Shown here: piece after piece, positions 12,757 through 25,232 of the stretch
How positions within the stretch are numbered: position 1 is the first letter of the stretch
How the letters are laid out: each line of letters starts with the position of its first letter
NCBI RefSeq assembly: GCF_029873635.1
Contig: NC_080428.1
Span: 61,181,957-61,245,956 of the forward strand
Length of the DNA: 64,000 nucleotides
Source of the DNA: Malania oleifera
Lineage: Eukaryota; Streptophyta; Magnoliopsida; Santalales; Ximeniaceae
Direction: 5' to 3'
Notes under the pieces: generated by a model
Told to the model about the DNA's origin: nothing
What the model saw: the letters and a program-made list of their open reading frames with translations, nothing else
Databases searched by the model: none
Position numbers and translations under genes: made by a program

Positions 12757-13409
12757 ATACACCCAAACTCTTCTGGAAAAATCATCAACAAAAGTGACAA
12801 AATAATGCATACCACCCAACGAAGCCATTTTTGTAGACCCCCATACATCTGTTTGGATGTAGTATAAAATACCTTCAGTGTGGTGGATTGCAGTGCCAAA
12901 TTTCACTTTAGTCTATTTTCTTAGAATACAATGCTCACAAAATTCAAGTTTGCACACTTTTGCAACCTTTAACAAACCTCGCTTAACTAATTTTTGTAAA
13001 GATTTTTCTTCTGCATGTGCCAATTGCATATGCCATAACCTAGTTGTATCTAAACTTTCATTTTTCTCATAAACAACAACTGCTGAGCCAATAACTATAC
13101 TACTTTATAAATAATACAAGTTATTTTCCCTTATTCCTTTCATCACCACTAACGCACCTGATTTAATCTTTAAGGTTCCAACTTTCAAAGTGACAGTGAA
13201 CCCTTTAGATTCCAAAGCACCCAATGAAATAAGATTTTTATTTAGGCTTGGAACATACCTAACATCAGTCAAGGTTTTAATAGTTCCATCTTGACATTTC
13301 AATTGTATTGATCCTATTCCAGTTGTTTTATAGGTATTATCATTTCCTATAAAAACAACTCCACCATCTAGTTCTTCAAAATTAGAAAATCATTCGCTAT
13401 TGGGACACA
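12757..13409 (-). pseudogene. Copia pre-integrase and integrase N-terminal part
   Basis: Minus strand. 13.40-13.10 kb encodes the region after protease and before integrase (CPNSE, stop, FSNFEELDGG; then LKCQDGTIKTLTDVRYVPSL, NKNLISLGALESKG). 12.9-12.76 kb encodes the integrase N-terminal core (QTDVWGSTKMASLGGMHYF, VTFVDDFSRRVWVY) including the first catalytic Asp context. Bounded on the left by LTR-B at 12,756 and on the right by the second LTR-B insertion at 13,410. Confidence 0.87.
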
Positions 13410-13678
13410 TGTGATAGGAACTAAAAACTAAGGTGTAGTCCCAAGAGGGGGGGGGGGGAGTGAATTAGATTTAAAAATTTTCTTTTAATTCTTTTTAAGA
13501 ATCCTTAACCTCTTTTAATTCTTTTAATGAATTCTTTAACTTGTTGTTGATTCTTCAAACTTTCAGCAAAAGCTTATTCTTTATTTAATCCACAACCACA
13601 CAAACATTAATCATTCAAGTAATCAATCAACCAAACAATTTGAAAGCAAACAACCAAACCAAGATTAAAGTATACAAC

Positions 13679-16600
13679 TGTAACGACCTCAAAATTTATT
13701 CCATTTTATATATATATGAACTACTCTGATACCCCTACTATGAAATCTCAGGCCTTAAAAGGGCATTGGGGTATCTTTGTATACAATAATCATACCTACG
13801 CAGTGGAAACATAAATCATATAACCATATATACCATACAATACCAGAATTCAGTATATCCAGACCATAGTCTTACAATACATCTCTCTCTAGTATCATCT
13901 ACCCAAAAATACAATACTCTGTACAAACTTACCCTATATACAGGGCAAACAAGTATTCATTCTATCTGCAAGCCTGATCTGCTCGCCTAATTAGCTCACC
14001 TGAAAAATGTTAAAGTAATAGGGTGAGATGACCCTCAGTAAATGGAATTATGCTATTACTAGTGTGTGGCGACTAAGTTGCATACTATTTTAATAACATC
14101 TCAACTGTATGAAATGATAAATCTATAAGCATATCATACATTTTTCACAGTTTAAAGTATACTGTATCATTTGTATTTTCTACTTTTCATACTGATAATA
14201 TCATACTAAAATTATCAAAAACTGTAAAATTGTATACATATACATAACTGTACTTTATCCCTGGAACTCTGTATGTCATGATTTGACCCCTCATAATAGG
14301 GTTCTGCGGCCGTAGGTGAGACTTAACACTAGTCGGCTCTCCAAGTAAGTCACTATGCTCTACACTACCTCAGTCTGGCCAAACTGCATCCACTTGACTC
14401 ACTCGAAAAATGAGCAGCTCAAAAGCTATCCCAAGTATAGGAGTTACGTCGTGTAATATTAAGCCCAAGGGTTAGATCGTCTCCTCAGGGAATGCGTTTA
14501 AATCTCAGATTTTACAATTGTCCAATCGAAAACAAAATTGTACTGAACTCAGTTCAAATTCGGATTTTTCAAGATGATTCAATTTTACTTTTGACAAATT
14601 AAATAACACGCAATTTAAATCCTAAAACGCAATTTAAACTAACATTCACTAAATTAAAAAGCAAGAATGGAAACCCTATCCTACTTAAGGAAACACTGAA
14701 ACATGCATTAATTAAAAATGGCAACTTCAAACAAGGAAATAGAGTATGCTATGGAAACTCAATCAAATACGCACACACGCGCAATAAAAATTGGACCTTT
14801 AACACGAACACCAAACTTGAATTAAAATTAGACCATCAATCAACCTAAACAATAACATGACACAAGAACTAAAAAAAAAAAAAACACAAACTTTGTATTT
14901 TATTTTAGTTTTCTATATTTTTTTTATTTTTATCTTAGACTTCATTAATTGAACACATAAATTCAATAAACTTAAATACTAAAAAGAACTATAATTAAAA
15001 GAGCATCTAAATAAATGTTAAAGAAAGAAGAATATAGAATAATAAAAAAAAACAAAGCCTTTAATAAAATTCAATGAGTAAAGACAAAATAACAATTAAC
15101 ATAAAATAAATAAATAAATAAAAACAACAAGAAGAAGGAGATGAGAGAGAGAGAGCAAGAGAAAACAGAGCATGGCCGAGAGGAGCTTGGATAGCTGTTG
15201 CAGCAGGGAATTGGCTGGTCTTGCAGAGGCTGTCGCAGCTGTGCTCGGGTTGAAGAAGCTGCAGTGGTAGCTGGCTGAGGCTTCGGGTGTGTGGAGGTTG
15301 CAGCAGCAAATCATGGAGCTAGGGCTGTTGCTGCTGTGTGTTGGATGCTCACGGGTTGCTGGTTTTGGATGAGAAGGCTGCTGCTGTGTTGCTGTGGACA
15401 GCAACTTTCTTCGAGTTGCAGGGTAGCTCGGAACTGGAACTGCTGAAGATGACTGCAACTGGGGGAACAAGAGATTGAGGGAGAAGGAGAATATAGGGAA
15501 GAGACTAGGAAGGAAGACTGAGATAGAGAGAGGCCCGAAAGACAGAGAGAATGAAAGAGAGAGAACTGAAAAGAAAAGACAAGACAAAGAAAAATTAAAG
15601 AAGAAGAAGAAGGAGGAGAAGAAGAGAGGAGCAGAGGCAGCGTGAGTGAGAGGAGGCTGCGCTGGAGGAGGGATTTAAAAAGAGAAAAAAGAAGAAGCCC
15701 TACCCAATTAGCCTACCCGACCCGGCTATGCATGGTCGGGTCACATCAACTATCCATTTTTTTAATTTTTTTTTCATTTTATTTGTTCTCTGTTCGTTGC
15801 AAATTCTGCTCTTATGGAGCCCGTATCTCATAAAACTCAAAACATGAAAGTTGTAGATAATCCTTTCCTATTTTTCCAGAAATTTGAATAGTCTCGATCG
15901 GAGCTTGAACGGAAAAGTTATGTACAAAATACGAACAGGTATCGGTTTTGATTCCCGGGAATTTTCTTGCGACAAAAAATTATCAAAACTTCATAAATAG
16001 TGCAATAAAATTCAAGAATGATGATTTTGGCATTTTATTAAAATATTGAATAAATTTAGACATTTAATTAAAAATATAAACGGTAAAGCCTGGGTTAAAC
16101 GTCCAATTACGCAGTTTCGGCGCGTAATCACCACTCCTAGGCGCTGAACTGGTATGCTACCTAGTCAAACCGGCCCCCTCCACCCAGCGAACTATGGAGC
16201 TGCAACCTCTTCGAGCATGGTTCGACGGTACCAACACACTATCTGAGATATGTGGTTGCACTCTATCTGTATTAGCAACAGAATCGTGCTATGTAATTTG
16301 TATCTGTCTATAATCTTTTCACAAGGATCTGATATCATATATATAATACTATAAACTTTCTACTGTTTTCATCATGTTTCCAAAATAACCATAACACTAT
16401 AATTTTGTACTGTAAATATTGTAATATCTGAATCATATAACTGTAGCAACTTGATGCTATATCTGTATATCTGTCTGTATAATCTGTCTGTATACTCTAT
16501 CTTTATATTCTGAGTGTTATGGTATTAGGAAACATGACATACTGTAAATACTATATACACTGATCTGAATAAAAACTATAATATACTGATCTGAATAAAT

Positions 16601-17508
16601 ATATGTAATATATTGATCTAAATAAATACCTGTAACATACTGATCTGAATAAATATCTGTAATATATTGATATGAATAAATATATGTATATGTATACTAA
16701 ACTGAATAAAAATCTGTTTATATCTGTTTGTATACTATATAGCATGATATGCTGAAAATTGTATAAATTCTATATCAAGTAAATACCTACTCAGGCCACA
16801 CATTCATTAACAAAATTCTCATTCTGTAAAAACTAAATAATAAACTAACATACATAGATATACATAAAATCTCTGATAATACAATTAAAAACTCCTAGCA
16901 TAACATATTTCCCTTACCTAATTTTTTCAAAAAAGCCCCCTACTGTGCTTGATCTTGCTCCCGCAAGGTTCCCCACTCAATACCCTGAAAACAACATCTC
17001 CCAGAATAAAATATCCTTATTTCCTACGTACAACATTTTATATAACTATAGGAAAGGCAAATTCTGAATAAAATATCTTACCCTGAAATTGGGATGGAAT
17101 TCGAAGCACTCCCACCAACGATCCACTTCAGCAGACTTATAGAGAACTTTCCCAGGAGTGTCGTGGTGGTCTCCAATTGCCGATTCGGCGAGAAACGGAG
17201 CCGGGATCAAAGAGAGAAGGAGAGGGAGACGTTTAGAGAGAGAGAGAGGGAGGATTCTTGCACTAGTTTTCAACAAAAAATCTGGGTTTTCACTATTTAT
17301 AGTCTTGGATTCATCGACGAGACACGTCATCTCGTCGACGAGTCTCTGAAGAAGTTCGTCGACGAACCTTCACTCCTCGTCAATGAATTTCAGACTATTC
17401 CAAACCCCCTCTCGGTATCTTCTCGTTGATGAGACTCTCACGTACCCTCATCGACGAATCCCCTGTGTTCGTCGACGAGGCTTTGTTTATTTTTCTTAGG
17501 TTATTACA
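13679..17508 (-). repeat. Chromovirus 1 3' LTR, enlarged by an insert
   Basis: Runs TGTAACGACC ... GGTTATTACA on the plus strand. It has the shared layout: TGAGATGACCCTCAGTAA at 14023-14040, GTCGTGGTGGTCTCC at 17158, GA runs, and TCGTCGACGA palindromes at 17,310-17,480. At 3.83 kb it is nearly twice the usual 2.0 kb, because a block of about 1.75 kb (roughly 14,415-16,160) resembles none of the other LTRs. The 16,320-16,740 stretch carries repeated ATACTGATCTGAATAAATA-like units. Confidence 0.82.
14415..16160. repeat. Unclassified insert within the chromovirus 1 LTR
   Basis: Starts near AAAAGCTATCCCAAGTATAG and ends near GGCGCTGAACTGGTATGC. The surrounding LTR resumes around 16,200 (GTGGTTGCACTC). 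The content is poly(A)-rich DNA, GA-rich DNA, and a block around 15.9 kb (GAACGGAAAAGTTATGTAC). No protein-coding family was recognised. A 163-codon minus-strand frame here is Ser/Leu/Pro low-complexity. No clear target duplication was found, so the edges are approximate. Confidence 0.4.
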
Positions 17509-17521
17509 TTCTCCCCTCCTT
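17509..17521 (-). other. Polypurine tract of chromovirus 1
   Basis: TTCTCCCCTCCTT on the plus strand, which is AAGGAGGGGAGAA on the element strand, directly next to the LTR start TGTAATAACC. It is the expected primer for plus-strand DNA synthesis and fixes the inner LTR edge. Confidence 0.85.
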
Positions 17522-17797
17522 ATAAAATTTCGTCCTCGAATTTTACTATTTGTGTTGAATACCATTCATACAATCTACCATCCCATAGAGGCAATTGGTT
17601 TACTTATTTTATTACTTACCCTCACTTATATTGGAGGAATACTGTGGTTACATTCTAAACTTTGGGGGATTACACATTTAAAACTAAAAGACTACCTACT
17701 AACTAAATTGATACATGTACCTGCAAAAGAAACATTACCTAACTACTTACATTTTATCTGATTACCATTAATTCTCTTGGAAAAAATGCGGATATTT

Positions 17798-20700
17798 CTA
17801 TCTTATTTCATCTTCAAGTTCCCATGAGACTTCTTTTATAGCATGGCTCTTCCACAAAACTTTCACTAGTTGAATTCTTTTAGTGCGCAATTCTTGTGTC
17901 TTCCGATCTAAGATCTGTATTGGTACTTCCTCATATGCTAGTGAATCTTTAAGCTCTATCTCTACGTAGCTGATTATGTGAGATGGGTCTGGGATGTATT
18001 TCCTTAACATAGTAACATGAAACACGTCATGTATTCTAGACAGAGCTGGCGGCAGAGCTAGCCTATAGGCAACTGACCCTACTCTTCCTAGTATGTCAAA
18101 AGGGCCAATATACCTAGGGCTCAACTTGCCCTTCTTTCCAAAACTCATAACTCCTTTTAGGGGAGCTATTTTCAAGAATACACGGTCCCCCACATCAAAT
18201 TCTAATTCCTAGCAGCGAGTGTCTGCATAGCTTTTCTGCCGACTCTGCGTAATACTGATTTTTTCTTTAATTTGTCGGACTTTATCATAAGCCTGCTATA
18301 CTATCTTTGGACCCAAAACTCGCCTTTCTCCTGCTTCATCCCAGAAGAGAGGAGAACAACATCTCCTACCATATAATGCCTCGTAAGGTTCCATGCTGAT
18401 GCTAGCCTGATAGTTGTTATTATAAGCAAACTCAACTAACGGCATGAACTGGGTCCAACTACCCCTAAAATCAAGCACGCAAGCACAAAGCATATCTTCT
18501 AATGTCAAGATCGCCCTCTCGGTCTGTCCATCTGTCTAGGAGTGAAAAGCATTACTGAGTGCTATACCCATAGCCTCCTGAAAACTTTTCCAAAATTGTG
18601 AAGTGAGCCGAGGATCTCGATCTGAAACTATGGATACCGGTACACCATGGACATGAACTATCTCCTGAACATAAATTTCTGCCAATCTATCAATGGAATA
18701 ATCGAATTTAATAGGGATGAAATAGGTGGTCTTCGTTAGACGGTCAACAACCACCCAAATTGCATTCAACCCCTGTCGCACTGGTGGTAACCCCATAACA
18801 AAGCCCATAGAAACGTGATCCTATTTCCACTTTGGAATGAATAATGGATGCAACTACCCTACTGGTCTCTAGTACTTAGCCTTAACCTGCTGGCATGTCA
18901 AGCATTACTATACAAATTCGACTATCTCCCTCTTCATTCCACTCCACCAGAAATACTCTCGCAGATCCCTGTACATTTTAGTATTACCAGGATGAACCGT
19001 GTATAGAGATTTGTGAGCTTCCTCTAGAATTGTTCTTTTAATTTTGCTATCTGCAGGCACACACAGTCTGGTGCGAAACCTCAGAACTCCATCCTCAGAG
19101 ATACTGAAATCCTCTCCCTGACCATCCCGCACTTTTGCCATCACCTCTGCCAATTCTGTGTCATTACCCTGAGTTGTCTTAATCTTCTCGTATAGTGTAG
19201 GATGAACCACTAGGCTGGTGATAAAAGCCTGAGGACAATCCTCAACTAACTCTATGTTGAGTCTCTCCAAGTCCATCAAAATTGTGTGCTGAATCTCTAT
19301 GGTTGCCAGTGCTGGACCCACTAATTTCTTGCTCAGAGCATCAGCTACCACACTCGCTTTACTTGGGTGGTAACTAATAGTGCAGTCATAGTCCTTAATG
19401 AGTTCTAGCCACCTTCTTTGCCTCATATTCATATCTTTCTGGGTCAAGAAATATTTTATACTTTTTTGATTTGTGAAGATTTTGCACTTCCCACCATATA
19501 GATAATGTCTCCAAATCTTTAGAGCGTACACCACTGTAGCTAATTCTAAATCATGCACAGGATAATTTTTCTCGTATTCTTTAAGCTGTATAAAAGCATA
19601 TGCAATAACCCTACCGTGCTGCATCAATACACATCCAAGACCCTTCAATGACGCATCACTATATATTACAAACCCATCATCTCCTGATAGAATAGCTAGT
19701 ACTAGAGCATAAACTAACCACTGCTTTAACTCCTGAAAACTCTGCTCACAGTCATCGGTCAAATTAAACTTCACATTTTTTTCTCGTAAGTCATGTTAAT
19801 GGACCTGAAAAACTAGAAAAGCCATCCACAAAGCGACGATAATAGCTTGCCAATCCCAGAAAAATCCTGACCTCTTGGAAATTTCCTGGCCTTTCCCAAC
19901 TTACCACTACCTCTATCTTACTTGGATCAATTGATACATCTGTCTCAGAGATCACATGGCTGAGAAAGGTAACCTGCCTTAACCAGAATTCACATTTCTT
20001 GAATTTTGCATACAATTTTCTTTCCCTTAATATATGCAACACCAGCCTCAAGTGATGCTCGTGCTCCTCAAAACTCCTCGAGTAGACCAGTATATCATCA
20101 ATAAATACAACCACAAATTGGTCCAAATACTGATGGAACACTCTGTTCATTAAATCCATGAATACTGCTGGGGCATTAGTCAACCCAAATGGCATCACTA
20201 AGAACTCGTAATGCCCATATTTGGTTCGAAATGCGATCTTCGAAATATCTTCTGCTTCAACTTTCACCTGATGATAACCCAACCGTAGATCAATTTTAGA
20301 GTAAACCTGGATCCCCTGAAGCTGATTTTAAAAAATCATCGATCCTAGGAAGAGGATATTTATTCTTGACTATTAGTTTTTTTTATCTCCGTATAATCGA
20401 TACATAATCTCATGGTCCGGTCTTTCTTTTTTACGAACAGAACTGGCCTCCCCAGGGCGACACATTGGGCTTGATAAATCCCTTGTCCAGCAATTCCTAT
20501 AACTGGTCTTTCAATTCTTTCAACTCAACTGGAGCCATATGGTATGGTGCTTTAGATACAAGTGCTGACCCCAGCAACAAATCTACAGTAAACTCAATTT
20601 CACGGTCTGGTGGCAAACCAGACAATTCTTCTGGAAAAACATCTGGAAATTCTCTCACCACTGGTATATCAGTTTGTTTTAATTCTTATTTTGGTAATTA

Positions 20701-21180
20701 TTTTATGTATGCAACATACCCCTGGCAACCACCCTATAATAATTTCCTCACCTGGATAGCCGACACCAGCTATGGCGAGGCATGCATGCGTGAACCCATG
20801 AATCTATATTCTTACTCGTCCGGGGGGTCTGAAAATCACTTCTTTCTGATGACAATCTATGTTGGCATGATGAGTTGTTAGCCAATCCATGCCCAATATC
20901 ACATCCAACCCCTGCATATCTAGAACCACGAGATTGGCTGGTAGTACTCTCTCCTGAATACGTACTAGAAAATTCTGAAGCACCTTCCTGCATTTTACTA
21001 TAGATCCCATCGCCGTACTCACATATAGTTCTATATCTAATAGCTGTGTCTCTACCCTAGTTATTCTTACATATCCTGCCGATATAAAGGAATGAGTGAC
21101 ACCTGTATCAAATAAAACAATAACGTTATATGGTAAAGTAATAAGGGCACCTGTGACTACGTCTCCGGTTGTCTTCGCGT
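17798..21180 (-). pseudogene. Chromovirus 1 pol: PR, RT, RNase H, integrase, chromodomain
   Basis: Minus strand, frames overlapping gag at the right. The protease active site DTG is intact (VIVLFDTGVTHSF, about 21.11 kb). The RT palm is [10 protein letters not shown] (about 20.11 kb). RNase H carries [15 protein letters not shown] (19.66 kb). The integrase zinc-binding region (HPGNTKMYRDLREYFWWSG) ends the 288-codon frame at 18908, and its core follows at 18808-18296 (VSDRDPRLTSQFW). The C-terminal GKLSPRYIGPFDILGRVG and chromodomain-like segment end at 17798. Frames break at about 20.3 kb (RT start), 19.78, 18.9, 18.53 and 18.25 kb, so the polyprotein cannot be made. Confidence 0.92.
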
Positions 21181-22244
21181 CACCCGGCATCAACGCATAG
21201 ACCCTTGCCGGCGTAGTGGTCCTTTGTCGACCTCCGGGGGGGCACCTGGTATCCACCCCGAAACGGTCTAAAAGATGGTGCATAATTTGACGGCATTTGA
21301 CACGATTGAGCTATATGGCCGGGTCTCCCACAACGGTAGCAGACATTTTCCCCCAATCGGCACTCACTTGGGTGTCTCCGTCCACAACTAGGGCAAGTGG
21401 CAAGAGGCGGTGCACCCTGAAATCCTCTATGCTCTATCATCTGCCTCTAACACTCGCCAAACCTACCTCCTCTAAAAAGGCCTCGGCTGGGACCCACTTG
21501 AAAACTTGAAGGTGTGGTCCTCTTCTTCTGACTCTGCATCTCAGTCTCCCTCGGCAAACTCTCCTCTGCTATAGTAGCCCTGTCAACCAACTCTGAGAAA
21601 TCCTAGAACCTCAGTATTGCCACCTACCTATAAATATCTCGCCTCGGATTTCTCTCGAACATTCTAGCCTTCTTAACTTCATCAGAGACGATATAAGGCC
21701 AGAAATGTGAAAGCTTGATGAATTTTTCCGCGTACTGCTGGACGGTCAATAGTCCCTGGGATAAGCTTAGAAACTCCTTTACTCGAGCCTCTCTGACGGA
21801 GGCAGGATAATACCTATCAAAGAACACGTCACTAAATCAAGCCCACGTCATCGACACTGGAATAGCCCTTTGCTCGTCCAATAATCCAGTCATTGACCAC
21901 CACTTCTCGGCCTCCCCTGCCAGCCTATACGTAGCATACAGAACCCTCTGCTTATTCGTGCAGTGAAAAACTATCAAAATCTTTTCTACCTCCTGCATCC
22001 AATTCTTCGCAATAGTAGGGTCAGCCACTCTTAAAAATGTCGGCAGGTTCATCTTCATAAATTTTTCTATAGTACATCCATGAGCTGGAGATGGACCTCC
22101 TTGCTCTCTAAAGCTCCGAGTTATCTCAACCATAACTTGCTAAGCCACACTACGTAGCACAGCATCTGAATCCCTACCACCTGCGCCAGAAGGCCCAACT
22201 CCATCATCTCCACTAGCATGAGCGCTACTGCCTCCTGGGTCCAT
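21180..22244 (-). pseudogene. Chromovirus 1 gag
   Basis: Start codon at 22244-22242 (MDPGG). A stop near 22,140 precedes the conserved MVEITRSF segment. Nucleocapsid precursor motifs follow: NWMQEVEKI, RLAGEAEKWW, MTWA, then FFDRYYPASVREARVKEF. A stop lies near 21,620. The zinc knuckle CYRCGRPGHIAQSC (CCHC) is intact near 21.33 kb. Gag would package element RNA, but these breaks prevent a full product. Confidence 0.88.
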
Positions 22245-22554
22245 CCTGCTAATATATAGAGCACCGTTTCAGAATCCTATTTCCCAAACAGATATAACTT
22301 ATTCTATTCAACTAAAACTTCAGATTCTCTATTAACAATCCCTCCTGTTCCTGACCCCAAATCAAATCCTGCAACCTAAACACATGACTCGTCGATAGTT
22401 TACTCTGACTTTCCTAAAATCGTCATCCCAAGAAAAACACAGAAACTACCACGAAAATCTTGTATCTAAACCACAAAACAAACCTCAAATTCTTTTCCTA
22501 TATTTTGGTATTGGTTTCTGCTGCACTCTAAAGTCTACAGAACCTAGCAACCTA

Positions 22555-22615
<61 letters not shown>
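22555..22615. repeat. (CT)n(TA)n microsatellite at chromovirus 1 5' junction
   Basis: A CT run followed by a TA run lies between the half primer-binding site (AGAGCCTAGG on the minus strand) and the 28-base inverted LTR end. This is exactly where the missing 5' LTR should be. Confidence 0.9.
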
Positions 22616-24498
22616 AATGGAATAAATTTTGAGGTCGTTACAACAACACTTTAGTAATATAAGAACTTAAGATGGTTGTTTGTTTATATAAGCCCTGTGG
22701 ATATGTATTTGATTCAAGCCCTGTGGTTAATGAAATCCCTTTGATAATGAATTAGCTTTCTCAAAATGATTTTCAACAAAACATTCACTCTTTCCAAAAT
22801 TCAGAATTCAAATAAACTCTTAGTTAATTTATCTTTGGGTGTTAACCAATTAATGTACTCCCTTATGGTTTCTGTAAAGTATGGTTCAACCAACGTACTC
22901 CCTTTCTATTTTCACAACACAAATCAAAATTAGAATTTAAGTTTACTTAATTTCCAAATTTATGTAGTATATATGATTAATAAATTAAATCATCCATTAT
23001 ATGTGCTAAAAATAAAGAGCAAGGGAAAGAGAGAGTGAGACCACAACTTTTACAAGGTTCGGCTTATACCCAGCCCATGTCCTCGCCTTTGGCAAGCCAC
23101 CAAAGGATTCACTAAAACCAATTCCTTTTCTGGGCGGAACAACACCATTTACACACTCCTTTAGTAGGCTAGAGCCCGTATCTCCAAGTGATATCCCATC
23201 ACTCGACCACTCCTTCAATCAGGTTAGAGCCCGCCTCTCTAAGAGATATCCCCATGCTTAGTCAACGATCCAAACACCTTGAATCATCCAAGAACACCGC
23301 AAGAATACAAAAGAGTAGCTGCATACAAGAACACTCTCAAAACAGAGTTTATTAGTACAAATTCAGCACTAGGTACTTCAACAATTTAAATACCAATAAG
23401 AAATAGAATTGAAGTTCAACTATAAAATTCACCAAGAGTTCTTTAGTGATTGAGAAGACTCAGTATAAGAAGCGTAGGTTGATGTTTTAGTAGCAATTCA
23501 AATGATTTCCCCCAACAAAAGTATGAGCAATAGAGAGCTTTGAGAGATATTGAGAGATTTATTGCAAGTATGTTGTGTATTTGCTTGTAAGTTAATTTCT
23601 TGGGATTAAGGTAGTATTTATAGGCTTTTTAGGATTAGTTTCCTTGTTCCCCAAGTTACTTGGAGTGTACTCCAAGTTTTTATAACCTTCATATTTAAAA
23701 AACTAATTTTTAGAATTTTCTTATTAAGTTCAAAAATTTGAAATCTCGTGAAGTCAGTCAGCTGGACAGGCGATTGGGTAGTGTTTTTCAAAGGGAAAGT
23801 TAGCTAGACAAACGGCTGACACCTTTTTATATGTTCAAAATTTAACCCAAATAAATATCAGTCGGTTGGCTTGACACAGTTCAAAAGTGGTCAGTTGGCT
23901 GGGCATGTCAGTCGGCTGACTGATTTTAGTGCAAACTATTAGTCAGCTGGGCAATTTATCCACTCTGATGTTTTTGTCCGTCAGCTAGCCAATCTCAGTG
24001 TTTTTTTGGTTAGTCGACTGACTAGTCCACTTTCTGGTTTTTCATTTTTAGTTTTTCAAAATTAGTTTTACTCTCTTGATTTGATCTTTCATAAAACATT
24101 TTTCGGAGTTTTAAAATAGGTCTTTAAGTCCATAAATATCCCCTAAAGAGTTTCAACAATATTTCAAAAAAATATTTAAAATATGAAGCACTTACATAAA
24201 GACTTTTAGGACATTTTGGCATTTTGAAACACTCAAGTCTTCATGCTTGTTTTGCTTTGAGCACTTTGCTTTTCTTTGGCTCTCTTGCTTTGCTTCTTTG
24301 GTTCCATCTTGACTTCAAGCTTTAACAAATCATCTTTAAAACCATGCTTTTGATTCTTAAGCTTCATTTGATCCTTGTGAGCACTTTGACCTTGCTTTCA
24401 CATATGTGAACCCTAAAATCATCACTTAATCAAATATGTTAAGTTCCACTTGTTTGTTAGCATCAAAACAAGATTTTAAGTCTTATAAGGCCAACAGA

Positions 24499-25232
24499 AA
24501 AAACTAGAATAAAACATCAACTCACTAAAAAAATGTGACGAAGATATTACAACAAGAGAAAAACCTGACTCACTTCCATCATCATTGGTTATATTGACAT
24601 TAGAATGTGCTTTGCCTTTATTCTTCTATTGTAATTTAGGGCAATCTTTCTTCCAATGCCCTCTTTTATGACAAAAGGCGTATTCATCCTTAGTAGTTCT
24701 CCCATGAGATTTACTCCTCCTTACAGGCTTACGACTCTAAGAACGTCCCCATATTGTTAGTGCTTCTATTGTTTCCTTATGGACCCTCTCATCCTTCTTT
24801 CTGCATTCAGTACTAATCAATGTAGTACAAATAACATCAAAAGTAACTTTATCTTTCCTATACAATAAAGTGGCGGTTAGATGTTTATAATCATTAGGGA
24901 GAGAGTTCAGTAACAATATGACTTTATCCTTATTTTTCACCTTTTCATTCAAATTTAACAAATCGGCCAAAATTTTATTAAAAGCATTTACGTGGTCATT
25001 AATCAAAATACCTGACTGATATTGGAAGTGAAACAATTTCTTTTTCAAATAGAGCTGATTTTCCAGACTCTTGGTCATAAATGTATCTTCCAATGTATTC
25101 CACAATTTCTTTGTAGATGTCTTTCTCACAAAACAATATTTTTGATTTTTAGTGAGACAAAGACGAATTGTACCACATGCCCGACGATTAATCTTTTCCC
25201 AATCTCTGTCACCCATATCCACTGGTTTATCA
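24499..25232 (-). pseudogene. Copia gag C-terminal part, zinc knuckle, protease start
   Basis: The 25240-24737 frame is the copia gag (UBN2/retrotran_gag_2-type) core: CLTKNQKYCFVRKTSTKKLW, LYLKKKLFHFQYQSG, INDHVNAFNKILADLLNL, LLNSLPNDYKHLTATLL. The zinc knuckle follows near 24.68 kb as YAFCHKRGHWKKDC, in which the first Cys of CCHC has become Tyr. The protease start then runs into the LTR-B insertion. The first residues (HDKPVD) continue in frame from the piece at 38,020, across chromovirus 2. Confidence 0.9.

Larger units (their letters stand above)
13679..22642 (-). mobile_element. Ty3/gypsy chromovirus 1 with inverted termini
   Basis: Flanked by a perfect 5-bp duplication, ACAAC, at 13674-13678 and 22643-22647. 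The coding order on the minus strand is gag (22244-21180), protease, RT, RNase H, integrase, chromodomain (to 17798), polypurine tract, LTR (17508-13679). Instead of a second direct LTR at its 5' end, the right terminus is an inverted copy of the LTR's outer end: the first 28 bases, starting TGTAACGACC, are identical on opposite strands. After that come TA and GA runs that lead straight into the second half of the primer-binding site. The lineage is inferred as Tekay/Del-like from the C-terminal chromodomain. Confidence 0.85.
13410..24493. mobile_element. Second G-tract solo LTR (LTR-B), split by chromovirus 1
   Basis: Left piece 13410-13678 begins TGTGATAGGAAC and carries CCCAAGA plus 11 G, like the LTR at 10,664. 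Right piece 22648-24493 contains the counterpart array (CAGTCGGCTGACTG-like motifs, 23.75-24.02 kb). The two pieces add to about 2.1 kb, the size of the intact LTR-B. Flanks are ACACA (13405-13409) and ACAGA (24494-24498), a 4-of-5 match. It sits in copia between protease and pre-integrase. The right end could be 3 bp further out. Confidence 0.65.

Noticed and set aside
15096-15587. 163-codon minus-strand open frame rich in Ser, Leu and Pro
   Set aside because: It arises from GA-rich, low-complexity DNA inside an LTR insert, with no domain, splice context or family resemblance.
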